64,000 bases of DNA. Source: Hespellia sp. (lineage in GTDB: Bacteria > Bacillota > Clostridia > Lachnospirales > Lachnospiraceae). The stretch lies in NCBI GenBank assembly GCA_028693555.1, contig JAQUVD010000011.1, positions 23,605-87,604 on the forward strand, written 5' to 3'. The translations under genes were made by a program, and so were the position numbers. Below, in pieces: positions 1 to 8,580 of this stretch (its first letter is position 1; every line of letters begins with the position of its first letter). The notes under the pieces were generated by a model. The model made no database searches. It was not told the origin of the DNA and was given only the letters and a program-made list of their open reading frames with translations.

Positions 1-31
1 AATTTATTTGACTGTGTAATCCATTTGTTAC

Positions 32-964
32 TTATTTTAAAGTCTCAATTTCTACCTGCTTTAACAACTCTTCTACCATTTCCTTCTTTGGTGGCTTGGT
101 TCCGATTGTCATAACAGCTCCTGCTGAGACTGCCATACACATTGCAATTGTCTTTTCTGCCGTGTACTTCTGATCCCATGAATATGCAAGTGCTGCAACC
201 ATTGCATCTCCTGCGCCTACCGTAGAATGTGCTTTGACATTCAAGCCTGCACATCTGTACTTCTCACCGTCAATCAAGAACATTGCACCGCTTTTTCCCA
301 TGGATACAGCAACTGTGCTGACCCCTTTCTCTAGCATCTGCTTTGCAACTCCAAGAACCTCTTTCTCAGATGCGCGGTAATCAAATCCTGCATACTGCTC
401 CAGTTCAAACCGGTTTGGCTTGATGATATCCGGTCCTGCCTGAAGTGCTTTTGTGAATAATTCTCCGTCTGCATCCAAGATGACTTTTGCACCTTTTCCA
501 TGCACGAGGCGGATGATTCTCTCGTAAATATCTTTTTCAACGCCCTTCGGAATACTTCCAGCCAGTACGAAAAGTACATCTTCATTTGCATAGCCTTCGA
601 TCTTTTCTAAAAGTTTCTCTACATCTTCTTTTGTAAGCTCCGGTCCCTGTTCGTTTAACTCTGTTAATTCACGATTCGCTTCTACTACTTTTGTGTTGGT
701 CCGAGTTTCACCTTCCACTTCGATGAAATCTGTTTGAATCCCCTCTCGATTCAGTACGTGCTCTATGGTCTTTCCTGCATCTCCTGCGATAAACCCGATT
801 GCTGTGCTTTTCCCGCCCAGCTCGTTGATTGTCTTCGATACATTGATTCCTTTGCCACCGACATCTTTCTCTACGCTTTTAATTCGGTTTAATTCACCCT
901 TCTGGAGCTGATCCACATCGATTGTTTTATCGATTGCAGGATTCATTGTAACTGTAATAATCAT
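32..964 (-). CDS. PfkB-family sugar-phosphate kinase (1-phosphofructokinase / tagatose-6-phosphate kinase type)
   Basis: Cytoplasmic kinase of the FruK/LacC branch of the PfkB family, about 310 residues. It opens with the family-typical MIITVTMNPAIDKT, has the substrate-binding GGKGINVSK segment near residue 40, and carries the anion-hole/catalytic motif GAGDAM with the base Asp near residue 253. An upstream GTG would add five residues, but GGTGAGGAG lies just before the ATG at 964, so the ATG is preferred. It begins one base after the stop of the EIIA gene, so the two are cotranscribed. With the nearby aldolase it would make a ketose bisphosphate for cleavage. Fructose-1-phosphate versus tagatose-6-phosphate preference cannot be read from the sequence. 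Confidence 0.88.
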   Translation of the reverse strand: MIITVTMNPAIDKTIDVDQLQKGELNRIKSVEKDVGGKGINVSKTINELGGKSTAIGFIAGDAGKTIEHVLNREGIQTDFIEVEGETRTNTKVVEANRELTELNEQGPELTKEDVEKLLEKIEGYANEDVLFVLAGSIPKGVEKDIYERIIRLVHGKGAKVILDADGELFTKALQAGPDIIKPNRFELEQYAGFDYRASEKEVLGVAKQMLEKGVSTVAVSMGKSGAMFLIDGEKYRCAGLNVKAHSTVGAGDAMVAALAYSWDQKYTAEKTIAMCMAVSAGAVMTIGTKPPKKEMVEELLKQVEIETLK

Positions 965-965
965 A

Positions 966-1427
966 CTAATTCTCCTCACCTTTCAACATTTCATATACTT
1001 CCTGTGCCGTCCCGTTCACAAGCTTTTCGACACTTCCTTCATCTAACATCTTCTCAGCAATCACGGATAAGATCTGTAAATGTTCTTCTCCAACACCGGC
1101 GATACCGACAACAATTTTTGCTCTCTCTGTTCCCCAAGGTGTTCCTTCCGGGAAAATCATAACTGCAATACCGGAAGCTTTAATTTCTTTCTTGGCTTCC
1201 TCTACTCCATGAGGCAGTGCCAGTTCATTTCCCATGTATGTAGAAAATGACTCTTCTCTTTTGATCATTGCTTCTACATATGGCTGATCCACATATCCGG
1301 AATCCACTAACATCTGTCCGACCGTCCGGATTACATTTTCCTGTGTATCCTCTGTGCAGTTCACACGAACATTTTCCGGATACAGAAGTGCAAGTTTTTT
1401 TGGTTCTTCTTTTTTCTTAAAAAACAT
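966..1427 (-). CDS. mtlF: PTS mannitol-type EIIA component
   Basis: Stand-alone EIIA of the mannitol/fructose PTS family, 153 residues, which accepts phosphate from HPr and passes it to an EIIB domain. The phospho-acceptor is His73 in LALPHG, followed by the usual acidic/basic stretch. A lysine-rich start (MFFKKKEEPKK) precedes the domain. An AAAGGAGG ribosome site sits just upstream. It is first in a two-gene transcript with the PfkB kinase and has its own promoter, separated by a hairpin from the aldolase operon. It may serve the two EIICB proteins at 10662-13512, which have no separate EIIA in their own operon. That partnership is inference. Confidence 0.88.
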   Translation of the reverse strand: MFFKKKEEPKKLALLYPENVRVNCTEDTQENVIRTVGQMLVDSGYVDQPYVEAMIKREESFSTYMGNELALPHGVEEAKKEIKASGIAVMIFPEGTPWGTERAKIVVGIAGVGEEHLQILSVIAEKMLDEGSVEKLVNGTAQEVYEMLKGEEN

Positions 1428-1485
1428 CTTTTCTTCCTCCTTTAAATTTTATATTTTTTTGATTTTCTTTTTTCTTTCTGACATC

Positions 1486-1515
1486 ATTATAAGCCCTGAA
1501 ACACACGAATTACAA
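1486..1515 (-). promoter_or_regulatory. Sigma-A promoter for EIIA-PfkB transcript
   Basis: Minus-strand TTGTAA and TATAAT are separated by 18 bp, about 60 bp before the EIIA start. A TTTGA-N5-TCAAA inverted repeat and an AAATTGGCACT element lie just upstream (about 1529-1558) and could be activator contacts. Confidence 0.6.
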
Positions 1516-1580
1516 TCCAAAGAAGATGGGCTTTGACGTCATCAAATAGTGCCAATTTCTAGGTTTGAAAAAAGTGTCAA

Positions 1581-1615
1581 AAAGGATATGACTTTTCTGA
1601 CTTGTCATATCCTTT
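1581..1615 (-). terminator. Rho-independent terminator after aldolase gene
   Basis: Perfect 12-bp arms (AAAGGATATGAC and its complement) flank an 11-nt loop. On the minus strand the hairpin is followed by TTTTT and a further T-rich stretch. It ends the transcript arriving from the aldolase gene. Confidence 0.75.
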
Positions 1616-1634
1616 GATTTATCTTGTTCCGTTT

Positions 1635-2501
1635 TTACTCTGCCTTCCCCACAGAACCAAACAATGTCATCTTTTCCTTGACCATTTCCTTTACTGCATC
1701 ACATCCCGGTGCTAATACTTTTCTTGGGTCAAATCCCTTTCCCTCTAAATCTCTTTTGTCTTCAAAATAGGTTCGTGTTGCCTCTGTAAATACAATCTGA
1801 CATTCCGTATTCACATTAATCTTAGCGACACCAAGATCAATTGCTTTTCGAATCATCTCTGCCGGAATTCCTGTTCCTCCATGTAGAACCAGAGGCATCT
1901 CATCTGTCTTTTTTTGAATTGCATCTAATGTCGTAAAACTTAGACCCGCCCAATTTTCGGGATACTTTCCATGAATATTGCCTATACCGGCAGCCAGCAT
2001 GGTGATTCCCAAATCTGCGATCATTTTACATTCATCGGCATCTGCGCATTCACCCTTTCCAATCACTCCATCTTCTTCACCACCGATAGCTCCAACCTCG
2101 GCCTCCAGTGAGAGACCTTTTACTTTTGTAAGTTTTACTAATCTCTTTGTCTTTTCAATATTTTCCGAGATCGTCTCATGCGATCCGTCAAACATAACAG
2201 AGGTAAAACCTGCTTCAATGCATTTTAGACAAGCATCGTATGAACCATGATCCAGATGCAGCGCCACAGGGATTGTAATATTCATATCTTCAATCATCCC
2301 CTTTACCATCCCCACGATGGTCTTATAGCCAGTCATATATTTTGCCGCCCCTTCTGACACGCCCAATATGACAGGTGATTTTGTTTCTTGTGCTGCCTGA
2401 AGAATCATTTTTGTCCATTCAAGATTATTGATATTGAACTGCCCCACCGCATAATGTCCTGCTTTTGCTTTCTGTAACATTTCCTGTGCCGTTACTAACA
2501 T
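1635..2501 (-). CDS. fba: Class II fructose-bisphosphate aldolase family protein
   Basis: Zinc-dependent class II aldolase, 288 residues, a usual length for the FbaA/GatY/KbaY group. Visible marks are LHLDHGS with the Asp and metal-binding His near residues 83-84, the EAEVG segment with a metal-ligand Glu near 135, the IGNIHGKY metal His, LVLHGGTG and the phosphate-binding INVNTEC. Its start overlaps the end of the dehydrogenase gene by 7 bp. In this operon it would split a ketose bisphosphate into triose phosphates. Whether it prefers fructose- or tagatose-1,6-bisphosphate is open. A hairpin terminator follows its stop. Confidence 0.92.
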   Translation of the reverse strand: MLVTAQEMLQKAKAGHYAVGQFNINNLEWTKMILQAAQETKSPVILGVSEGAAKYMTGYKTIVGMVKGMIEDMNITIPVALHLDHGSYDACLKCIEAGFTSVMFDGSHETISENIEKTKRLVKLTKVKGLSLEAEVGAIGGEEDGVIGKGECADADECKMIADLGITMLAAGIGNIHGKYPENWAGLSFTTLDAIQKKTDEMPLVLHGGTGIPAEMIRKAIDLGVAKINVNTECQIVFTEATRTYFEDKRDLEGKGFDPRKVLAPGCDAVKEMVKEKMTLFGSVGKAE

Positions 2502-3763
2502 TTATAAACACCTCTTTCTTTTAATAACAATTGCTCTGCTTCTTCACACCATACATTATCATTTTTCTCACAAATATCTGCCAGCTTCGCAAATAGCGGA
2601 TCATGTTTCCCCAATTCTCTAAACTCAGTAATTGCAGTTAATTCCATCTCAATATGCGGATAGATTAGTTTCTTTCCCCCCTCTATATGTGGCAGATTTA
2701 AGATCGTATCCGGTGCTGCGTTGATTCCACCAATATGTGTAATCATAAATGATGGATTGATGCGTTTCTCTTCCGACAATTTCAACGATTCCAGCATATC
2801 CAATGTAGAGCCTCCCGAAGTTCCACAGATATGTGTGCTTTCATAATGCACGTTATAAAAATTAAATGGCACTTTGAAATGATTATCTGTGGGACCTGCA
2901 AAGAAATTCAGACAGCCATCATTACCCAGCAGATCATCTGCCATCTCAATCAATGCTGCAACCGGTGCAAATACAAATACCTCATCAAAGCCGGCACCAT
3001 CTGTATACTTTTTCAGTTCTTCCAATGGCTGATCGTATTTATCCGGATTGATATAGATTAATTCTTTTCCTACCTTGGATGCAGATTCCGGTGGAATTAA
3101 TTTTTTTGCGCGTTCTAATCGCTCTGCGTTAATATCCGCAACAACAATCCTTTTGGATTGATAAGGTCCATTGACCGCATAATCGATTGCTCCGATTCCC
3201 ATTGGTCCGGCACAGCCCAGAAGTGCAACCGTCCCGTTTTCTTTCAATCCCATCTGATGTTCATATACATACTGCGTTGTATGATATGTAGCATGAAATG
3301 CTCCAATAATGCAGGACATCGGCTCTGCCAGAGATGCATTCGCAAAATAATTTCCATTATATGGAAGAACACACCCCAAATCGATTGATACTTTTGGAAT
3401 AATACAATACGTTGCATTTCCGCCATAATATTCATAGCTATACCCAGCGGAATATCCACTTGGAAGTCCCATTGCCGGCTGCAGAACGAATTTATCCCCT
3501 TCTTTAAATTTGTCCTTAATCTTTTCTCCAACCTTTACAATATAACCGGAAAACTCATGACCTGTGATGGTTGGATGCTCCTCGCTCACATCATCCGGAA
3601 CCCGCTTGTGCTCTCCGCCTCTGATTGCTGCCTTATAAGTTGATAAACATACACTATTCGAAATAACCTTTACTAATAACTCTTCCTCTCCAATCTCCGG
3701 GAGTTCATATTCTTTAATAAATACATTCTTTTTTCCTGCCAGAACGGCTGCCTTTATTTTCAT
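2495..3763 (-). CDS. YggP/SorE-like zinc-binding sugar-phosphate dehydrogenase (MDR family)
   Basis: Medium-chain dehydrogenase of about 422 residues, longer than ordinary alcohol dehydrogenases and close in size to E. coli YggP and to L-sorbose-1-phosphate reductase. It has a catalytic zinc site (Cys near 39, GHE near 68-70) but lacks the four-cysteine structural zinc loop. The cofactor site is ALLGCAGPMGIGAIDYA. The likely reaction is oxidation of the imported polyol phosphate to a ketose phosphate. An upstream GTG at 3772 lies only 2 nt after AGGAG, so the ATG at 3763, five bases past the EIICB stop, is preferred. The substrate is inferred from context. Confidence 0.82.
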   Translation of the reverse strand: MKIKAAVLAGKKNVFIKEYELPEIGEEELLVKVISNSVCLSTYKAAIRGGEHKRVPDDVSEEHPTITGHEFSGYIVKVGEKIKDKFKEGDKFVLQPAMGLPSGYSAGYSYEYYGGNATYCIIPKVSIDLGCVLPYNGNYFANASLAEPMSCIIGAFHATYHTTQYVYEHQMGLKENGTVALLGCAGPMGIGAIDYAVNGPYQSKRIVVADINAERLERAKKLIPPESASKVGKELIYINPDKYDQPLEELKKYTDGAGFDEVFVFAPVAALIEMADDLLGNDGCLNFFAGPTDNHFKVPFNFYNVHYESTHICGTSGGSTLDMLESLKLSEEKRINPSFMITHIGGINAAPDTILNLPHIEGGKKLIYPHIEMELTAITEFRELGKHDPLFAKLADICEKNDNVWCEEAEQLLLKERGVYKC

Positions 3764-3768
3764 ATCGT

Positions 3769-5196
3769 TCACTGCTCCTTTTCTTGACTTTCTACAATTT
3801 CATTAAATAACGCCTCTAAGTTCTGATCTTTCAAAAAGTTCTGAATTGTAACAATTCGTTTGCCTGGATTTGCTTCTCTCGCACGCTCATATAAGCTTTG
3901 ATGTGTCACAATAACATCCGCTTCCGTTGGCACTTTTTCGATTGCATAATGATCTACAGGTACTTCAATATTGACTGCTCTCAGCTTTTTCTTAAATGCA
4001 TTTGCTCCCATTGCACTACTTCCAAGTCCTGCGTCACAGGCAAAGATGATCAATTTTATTTTTGGGGCTGACACACTTTCCGTTGTGTCTGTCACCTGGC
4101 TCAAAATATCTTTACCTTCTGACTTCATGTTTTTGGATTTTTCCTGTGACTGCGTAAACTGGCTGTCGTCTGTCTCTTTTGAGTTCTTAATAAACAATGC
4201 GTTAACAGCAAAACTGACTGCTGCCGCAACTGCGACTCCCAACAGCACTCCCAATATATTTCCCTTTGGCGTAAGTGCCAGATAGGAGAAGATTGATCCT
4301 GGACTTGGACCTGCAACCAATCCCACATCCAAGAGTGAAAATGTAACGATTCCAGCTCCTGATCCTAATATCATACCAATGATTGTAATTGGTTTCATTA
4401 ATACATACGGAAAATACATTTCATGAATTCCACCAAAGAAATGGATAATAATTGCTCCCGGCGCCGTCTTCTTTGCCTCGCCCTTTCCAAAAAGCGAATA
4501 AGCAAGTAACAATCCTAATCCTGCTCCCGGATTCGAAGCTACCATGAAATAGATTGATTTTCCACAATCTAATGCCTGTTGCATTCCCAGCGGATAATAT
4601 ACGCCCTGATCAATTACATTGTTCAAAAAGAGAACTTTGGCAGGTTCATTCAGAAGGGCTACCAGTGGTAACGCTCCGGCATTTACAATTCTCTCAATAA
4701 CTGTTGTCAATGCTCCGTTTACCTGTACGATTACCGGACCAATAAAAGAATACGACAAGAGACACAGCAGCATTCCTATGATGCCCAGCGAAAAATTGTT
4801 GATGATCATTTCAAATCCCGCCGGTATTTTTTTATCAATCAGAGCATCAAATTTTTTCATGATCCATGCCGAAAGAGGTCCCATAATCATCGCCCCTAAA
4901 AACATCGGAATATCTGCCCCAATGATCAGTCCAATAGCTCCAATGGCGCCTGCCACACCACCTCTGTCACCATAGATCACCCTTCCTCCTGTATAAGCAA
5001 TCAACAGAGGTAATAAATAAGTCGACATTGGTGAAACCAATTCCGCAAATGCTTTGTTCGGCAGCCATCCTGTGTCAATAAACAATGCTGTAATAAATCC
5101 CCACGCAATAAATGCGCCCATATTTGGTATGACCATCGCCGTCAGAAAGCCACCAAATGCCTGCATTCTAGCGCGAAAGTTCTTTTTTCCCTTCAT
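3769..5196 (-). CDS. PTS mannitol-type EIICB permease (CmtA/MtlA-like)
   Basis: Membrane sugar transporter of 475 residues with the EIIC domain (about 1-340, multiple membrane helices) and a C-terminal EIIB domain. The EIIC motif HFFGGIHEMYFPY is intact. The EIIB phosphocysteine is Cys387 in FACDAGLGSSAMGA. A polar linker (about residues 340-380) joins the domains. There is no fused EIIA, so it needs a separate one, and the EIIA gene at 5952 is in the same operon. It starts 12 bp after the kinase gene, with AAAGGAG close to its ATG. The substrate is probably a hexitol or a related polyol. Confidence 0.92.
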   Translation of the reverse strand: MKGKKNFRARMQAFGGFLTAMVIPNMGAFIAWGFITALFIDTGWLPNKAFAELVSPMSTYLLPLLIAYTGGRVIYGDRGGVAGAIGAIGLIIGADIPMFLGAMIMGPLSAWIMKKFDALIDKKIPAGFEMIINNFSLGIIGMLLCLLSYSFIGPVIVQVNGALTTVIERIVNAGALPLVALLNEPAKVLFLNNVIDQGVYYPLGMQQALDCGKSIYFMVASNPGAGLGLLLAYSLFGKGEAKKTAPGAIIIHFFGGIHEMYFPYVLMKPITIIGMILGSGAGIVTFSLLDVGLVAGPSPGSIFSYLALTPKGNILGVLLGVAVAAAVSFAVNALFIKNSKETDDSQFTQSQEKSKNMKSEGKDILSQVTDTTESVSAPKIKLIIFACDAGLGSSAMGANAFKKKLRAVNIEVPVDHYAIEKVPTEADVIVTHQSLYERAREANPGKRIVTIQNFLKDQNLEALFNEIVESQEKEQ

Positions 5197-5208
5197 AAAA
5201 AATCTCCT

Positions 5209-5955
5209 TTACATTTTCAAAAAATCCCCATCTTGTTCCATAAATAATTCCAAATCAGCCGAACTTAAATTGTTTAACGCGCGTGTTACATTTTTGCTGT
5301 CACTATTCTGATAGAATTTGACAGCCTCATTTTTTGCCAGGCCTCCGGCAATTTTTCGATCGATCAATCTCTTTTTTAACACTTCTCTATCTCCACGTAT
5401 ACGAATGGAGTAGTCACATAATTCTTTTAATGAAGACCAGTTACCTTCATTAAGCAGCAGCCAGTTTCCCTCGATTAAGATGATATCTCCTGTCACTTTT
5501 ACTGCATCTTCCACTACATCATGAATTTTGCGGTCATAGACCGGCCATGTAATGTTCTTCTGTTTCATTTTTACTATCATTTCTTTCAATTTATCTAGAT
5601 CAAAGGTTTCCGGACAACCTTTAACCATCTGCATCGGAACAAGTTTTCCGTCTATGAGCGCATCATGTGTCTTAATATAGTCAGAATGATAATGAAATCC
5701 ATCCATTCCAAGTGCCTGAATATTTCCGGCATCCGATATGTAATCTGACAGATATTCCAAAAAACTAACCAATGTACTCTTGCCAACGGCAGGTGCCGCG
5801 GATAGGAATACAATAATTCTCTCTCCCTTTTTTTTCTGAAGTTCTGTCAGATGACGTAATAAAGGTTTAAATATTTCTTCTATGACTCGCTTTGTATATT
5901 TACACTGCACATCTAATCCATTAATAACAAATCGGTATTCTTCCCATTCTTTCAT
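5209..5955 (-). CDS. YggC-like P-loop kinase (uridine/phosphoribulokinase fold)
   Basis: P-loop NTPase of 248 residues related to uridine kinase, pantothenate kinase and E. coli YggC. The Walker A motif is APAVGKST near residues 54-61, followed by GMDGFH with a candidate catalytic Asp, PVYDRKIHD and DIILIEGNWLL. Its start overlaps the EIIA stop by 4 bp (ATGA). In E. coli the yggC gene lies in the same group as cmtAB and yggP, so the association is old. It may phosphorylate the pathway's sugar or sugar phosphate. No substrate can be assigned from sequence. Confidence 0.8.
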   Translation of the reverse strand: MKEWEEYRFVINGLDVQCKYTKRVIEEIFKPLLRHLTELQKKKGERIIVFLSAAPAVGKSTLVSFLEYLSDYISDAGNIQALGMDGFHYHSDYIKTHDALIDGKLVPMQMVKGCPETFDLDKLKEMIVKMKQKNITWPVYDRKIHDVVEDAVKVTGDIILIEGNWLLLNEGNWSSLKELCDYSIRIRGDREVLKKRLIDRKIAGGLAKNEAVKFYQNSDSKNVTRALNNLSSADLELFMEQDGDFLKM

Positions 5956-6380
5956 TTTAAAATCCCCAAAATTTCTGATTCTGTCTGACTGTTAAAAAAC
6001 TCTTCCATCCTGTCATCATCCATTAATAAATCTGTTAACTCCGTTAATGCATCTATGTGTGTATTTGCATCACCTGCCGCAAGTGCCATGACTACTTTCA
6101 CTTCCATGTTCTCTGGAAACAGCACGGACTCGTTCAGTTTCAGACAGGATATGCCGGTCTTTTCAACCCCCATTTCCGGTCTGGCATGAGGAAGTGCAAA
6201 TCCCGGAATCAATACCATATATGGTCCATTTTGTATAACATTTTCAATCATGGCATCTATATAGGATTCATGAATACAGCCATCTTCCAAAAGCGGCTGC
6301 GCCGCTTCCCTGATTGCTTCCTCCCACGAGCTCACTTTGTCTTTGATTCTAATTCTATTTTTCACTGTCTCAATAATCAT
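5952..6380 (-). CDS. PTS EIIA component (CmtB/UlaC-like)
   Basis: EIIA domain of the fructose/mannitol/ascorbate class, 142 residues, with phospho-acceptor His65 in GFALPHARPE. It differs clearly from the EIIA at 966 (His in LALPHGV) and is closer to CmtB/UlaC in pattern. It overlaps the regulator stop upstream and the kinase start downstream by 4 bp each, so it is translationally coupled. It should phosphorylate the EIIB domain of the EIICB gene at 3769 and perhaps the PRD/EIIB domains of the regulator beside it. Confidence 0.88.
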   Translation of the reverse strand: MIIETVKNRIRIKDKVSSWEEAIREAAQPLLEDGCIHESYIDAMIENVIQNGPYMVLIPGFALPHARPEMGVEKTGISCLKLNESVLFPENMEVKVVMALAAGDANTHIDALTELTDLLMDDDRMEEFFNSQTESEILGILK

Positions 6381-8389
6381 TTCGTTTCCTCCTCTTCTTT
6401 GTTATACATATTTTTCATATAATCATTAAAATATTCTTCCAATATCTCCTGTATCTGATTAATAATAGTTTCTCTGTCTCCATTTTTCAGCATTTCCAAA
6501 AAGTCATCCTCTTCAAATATTTTCATTGCAATACTTGAAACTGCAAGTTTTTCTCTCTGATCTGCTTTTGGTATCAGCATAATGACTATAACTTTTGTTT
6601 TTTTGAAATAGGGATCTGAAAACACATCGCCTTTTGGCAGAAAAATCATAAATCGCGAACTCTTTACACCGTTGGATTTTGTATGTAAAAATGTGATTTT
6701 ATATTCCTCAATCACCTGCGAGGATAACTTTTCCCGTTCCGTTAATCCAAGTACAATATCCTCTATCTCCTCCGCGCTCTCCCCATTTACACGTCCGGCC
6801 TCTTTCACTGCATCTTGAAACTTTATATCTGCCGGAACATATCGGATCTGAAAATTCTTTATGATAGACTCTATCTCATTTGTAATTGCCGCCGCTTCAC
6901 CAAAATCAATCTTCCTAAACTCTTTCCTGCGTTCTTTGCAATATGCATACAATTCTATCTTTTCAGATATCTTTGCGAAATCTGCACGTGTGAGCATTGG
7001 ATTTACCTGTATCCAGTCCATTTTGGATTGCAGCGGATATGTTGAAATCAGAAAATCTAATTCGCCTTCTTTCATTCTCGACAACTGATCCTGTGCAACA
7101 GATGTGACATGGATTTGTCTTGTATAATGATATCTAAGTTCTGATGCCAGAAGGCTTGCGATTCCAATTCCACTGGAACAGACAACACCGATACCTACGA
7201 TTCGTCTTTTTTGTTGTTTCTGTTTGATCCGAATGAGTGCTCCTCCAAAATGAAGTGCCAAAAACCCGATTTCATCATCCGACATACGTTTCCCTGTGGC
7301 TTCTTCTAATACCTCTGCAGCCATTTTTGCTTTCATGTATGTATCCGGATACTTTTCTTTTATTTGAGACAGCAATGAATTTTTTACCGGCAATCCATAT
7401 ACCAATCTTGTCAACGTTGGATTTAGATGCGTTAAAAGCCCCTGCACGAACATTTCATCATTTTGTAATTCAAATGACTGTTCCGGTTCAAATACTTCCG
7501 TCATTTTATAGATCAATTTTCTAATAGGGAAAACATGATTTTCAATTTGTATTTCATCATAATCTACTCCAATGCTCCGTACCTTGCATCCTTTTACAAA
7601 AATATGAAGATTCCATCGTTCACCATGATTGAAACGGATTTGAAACTGCTGTTCTATCATCACAATCACATCGTCAATGATATTAGATTTCCCTGCCATT
7701 TCCTCCTGATGTCCCGGGCAATCAATTTCTTTTCCCGCTTTTATTCTAGATACAGCAATGGTCAGATATTGGAGCAACAGATGATACGATTCTCTTGTTA
7801 AATTACTCGTTCTCTCAAACTGTAACTCCTCCAATTGATTTATGAGAATTACTTCTACGTCATGATCTAATAAACAATCCGCTTCACAGTTCTCAATCCA
7901 ATGCAATACGGCTCTCCGATAATTTTCCTCCTCATACACTAATTCGATTCCATTATTTTTCTGAAGCTTTATGCCGTTCTGATCAAACCATGTTCTGATT
8001 TCTTCAAGATCATTCGTGATCGTTGTTTCACTCACCTTTAATTCATCTGCATAATAATATACTTTTTCAATTTCATCAGTGAACAGTAAGCTTGTAATCA
8101 ATCGGTTCTGTCTCAGTTCTTTATTCTTGGGATCGAAATCATCACTTTTTTCTATCTTTTTGAAAAGAATGAGCTTATCTTCCGGATCTCCCTGTATCTC
8201 AATTCCATTTTTCGATCTTCTTTTTAAAATAAGATGATATTCTTTTAACTGCGACTCAATATAGTCCAATTCACGAAAAACTGTTCTTCTGCTGATTTTC
8301 AATGTTGTAGCAAGATCATCAGCCTTGATGGGTTCTTCGCTTTTCAGCAATAAGAATAAAATTCGAACAATCCTTGGATTAAACTCCAT
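6377..8389 (-). CDS. PRD-containing transcriptional activator (MtlR/ManR-like)
   Basis: Sugar-operon activator, 670 residues, controlled by PTS phosphorylation. Order: N-terminal helix-turn-helix (about 1-60) and second HTH (about 100-135), PRD1 (about 180-290), PRD2 (about 290-395), EIIB-like domain with Cys404 (GVVCSSGIGIA), and C-terminal EIIA-like domain with a His in TFLHTKSNG. PRD2 keeps both histidines (His321, His380). PRD1 has Gln207 where the first PRD histidine usually lies (LLLQYLTIAVSR), though His262 remains. It is the first gene of its operon and presumably activates it. Confidence 0.9.
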   Translation of the reverse strand: MEFNPRIVRILFLLLKSEEPIKADDLATTLKISRRTVFRELDYIESQLKEYHLILKRRSKNGIEIQGDPEDKLILFKKIEKSDDFDPKNKELRQNRLITSLLFTDEIEKVYYYADELKVSETTITNDLEEIRTWFDQNGIKLQKNNGIELVYEEENYRRAVLHWIENCEADCLLDHDVEVILINQLEELQFERTSNLTRESYHLLLQYLTIAVSRIKAGKEIDCPGHQEEMAGKSNIIDDVIVMIEQQFQIRFNHGERWNLHIFVKGCKVRSIGVDYDEIQIENHVFPIRKLIYKMTEVFEPEQSFELQNDEMFVQGLLTHLNPTLTRLVYGLPVKNSLLSQIKEKYPDTYMKAKMAAEVLEEATGKRMSDDEIGFLALHFGGALIRIKQKQQKRRIVGIGVVCSSGIGIASLLASELRYHYTRQIHVTSVAQDQLSRMKEGELDFLISTYPLQSKMDWIQVNPMLTRADFAKISEKIELYAYCKERRKEFRKIDFGEAAAITNEIESIIKNFQIRYVPADIKFQDAVKEAGRVNGESAEEIEDIVLGLTEREKLSSQVIEEYKITFLHTKSNGVKSSRFMIFLPKGDVFSDPYFKKTKVIVIMLIPKADQREKLAVSSIAMKIFEEDDFLEMLKNGDRETIINQIQEILEEYFNDYMKNMYNKEEEETK

Positions 8390-8514
8390 TTTGTGATTCC
8401 TCCTTCCCTTTTATAGCTTGATTATAAATGCTCTATCGCACAGTTTCAAGAAGTTCAACTTCAACTTTGTCCTTTCAGAAAGTGCCAATTTTACAATGCT
8501 CTTTTCTACACGAA

Positions 8515-8566
8515 AAAAGGTTGTTTGTTATGTACTTCTATTTCTGTACATAACAAACAACCTTTT
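8515..8566 (-). terminator. Strong rho-independent terminator after mtlR-like gene
   Basis: Two perfect 21-nt arms (8515-8535 and 8546-8566) surround a 10-nt loop. Read on the minus strand the stem ends in a TTTTTT run. It lies 14 bp after the stop of the MtlR-like gene and insulates the next operon. Confidence 0.85.
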
Positions 8567-8580
8567 GTTATCTCTTTTAT

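Noticed and set aside
331..591. Open frame inside the PfkB kinase gene
   Set aside because: Same-strand shadow of a well-supported kinase; composition is not protein-like.
1354..1536. Plus-strand frame opposite the EIIA start
   Set aside because: Antisense shadow with a Phe/Ser-rich product from the AT-rich leader.
1540..1570. TTGGCAC element as a sigma-54 promoter
   Set aside because: The -12 partner (TTGC at the right spacing) is absent here and in the similar sequence near 8485.
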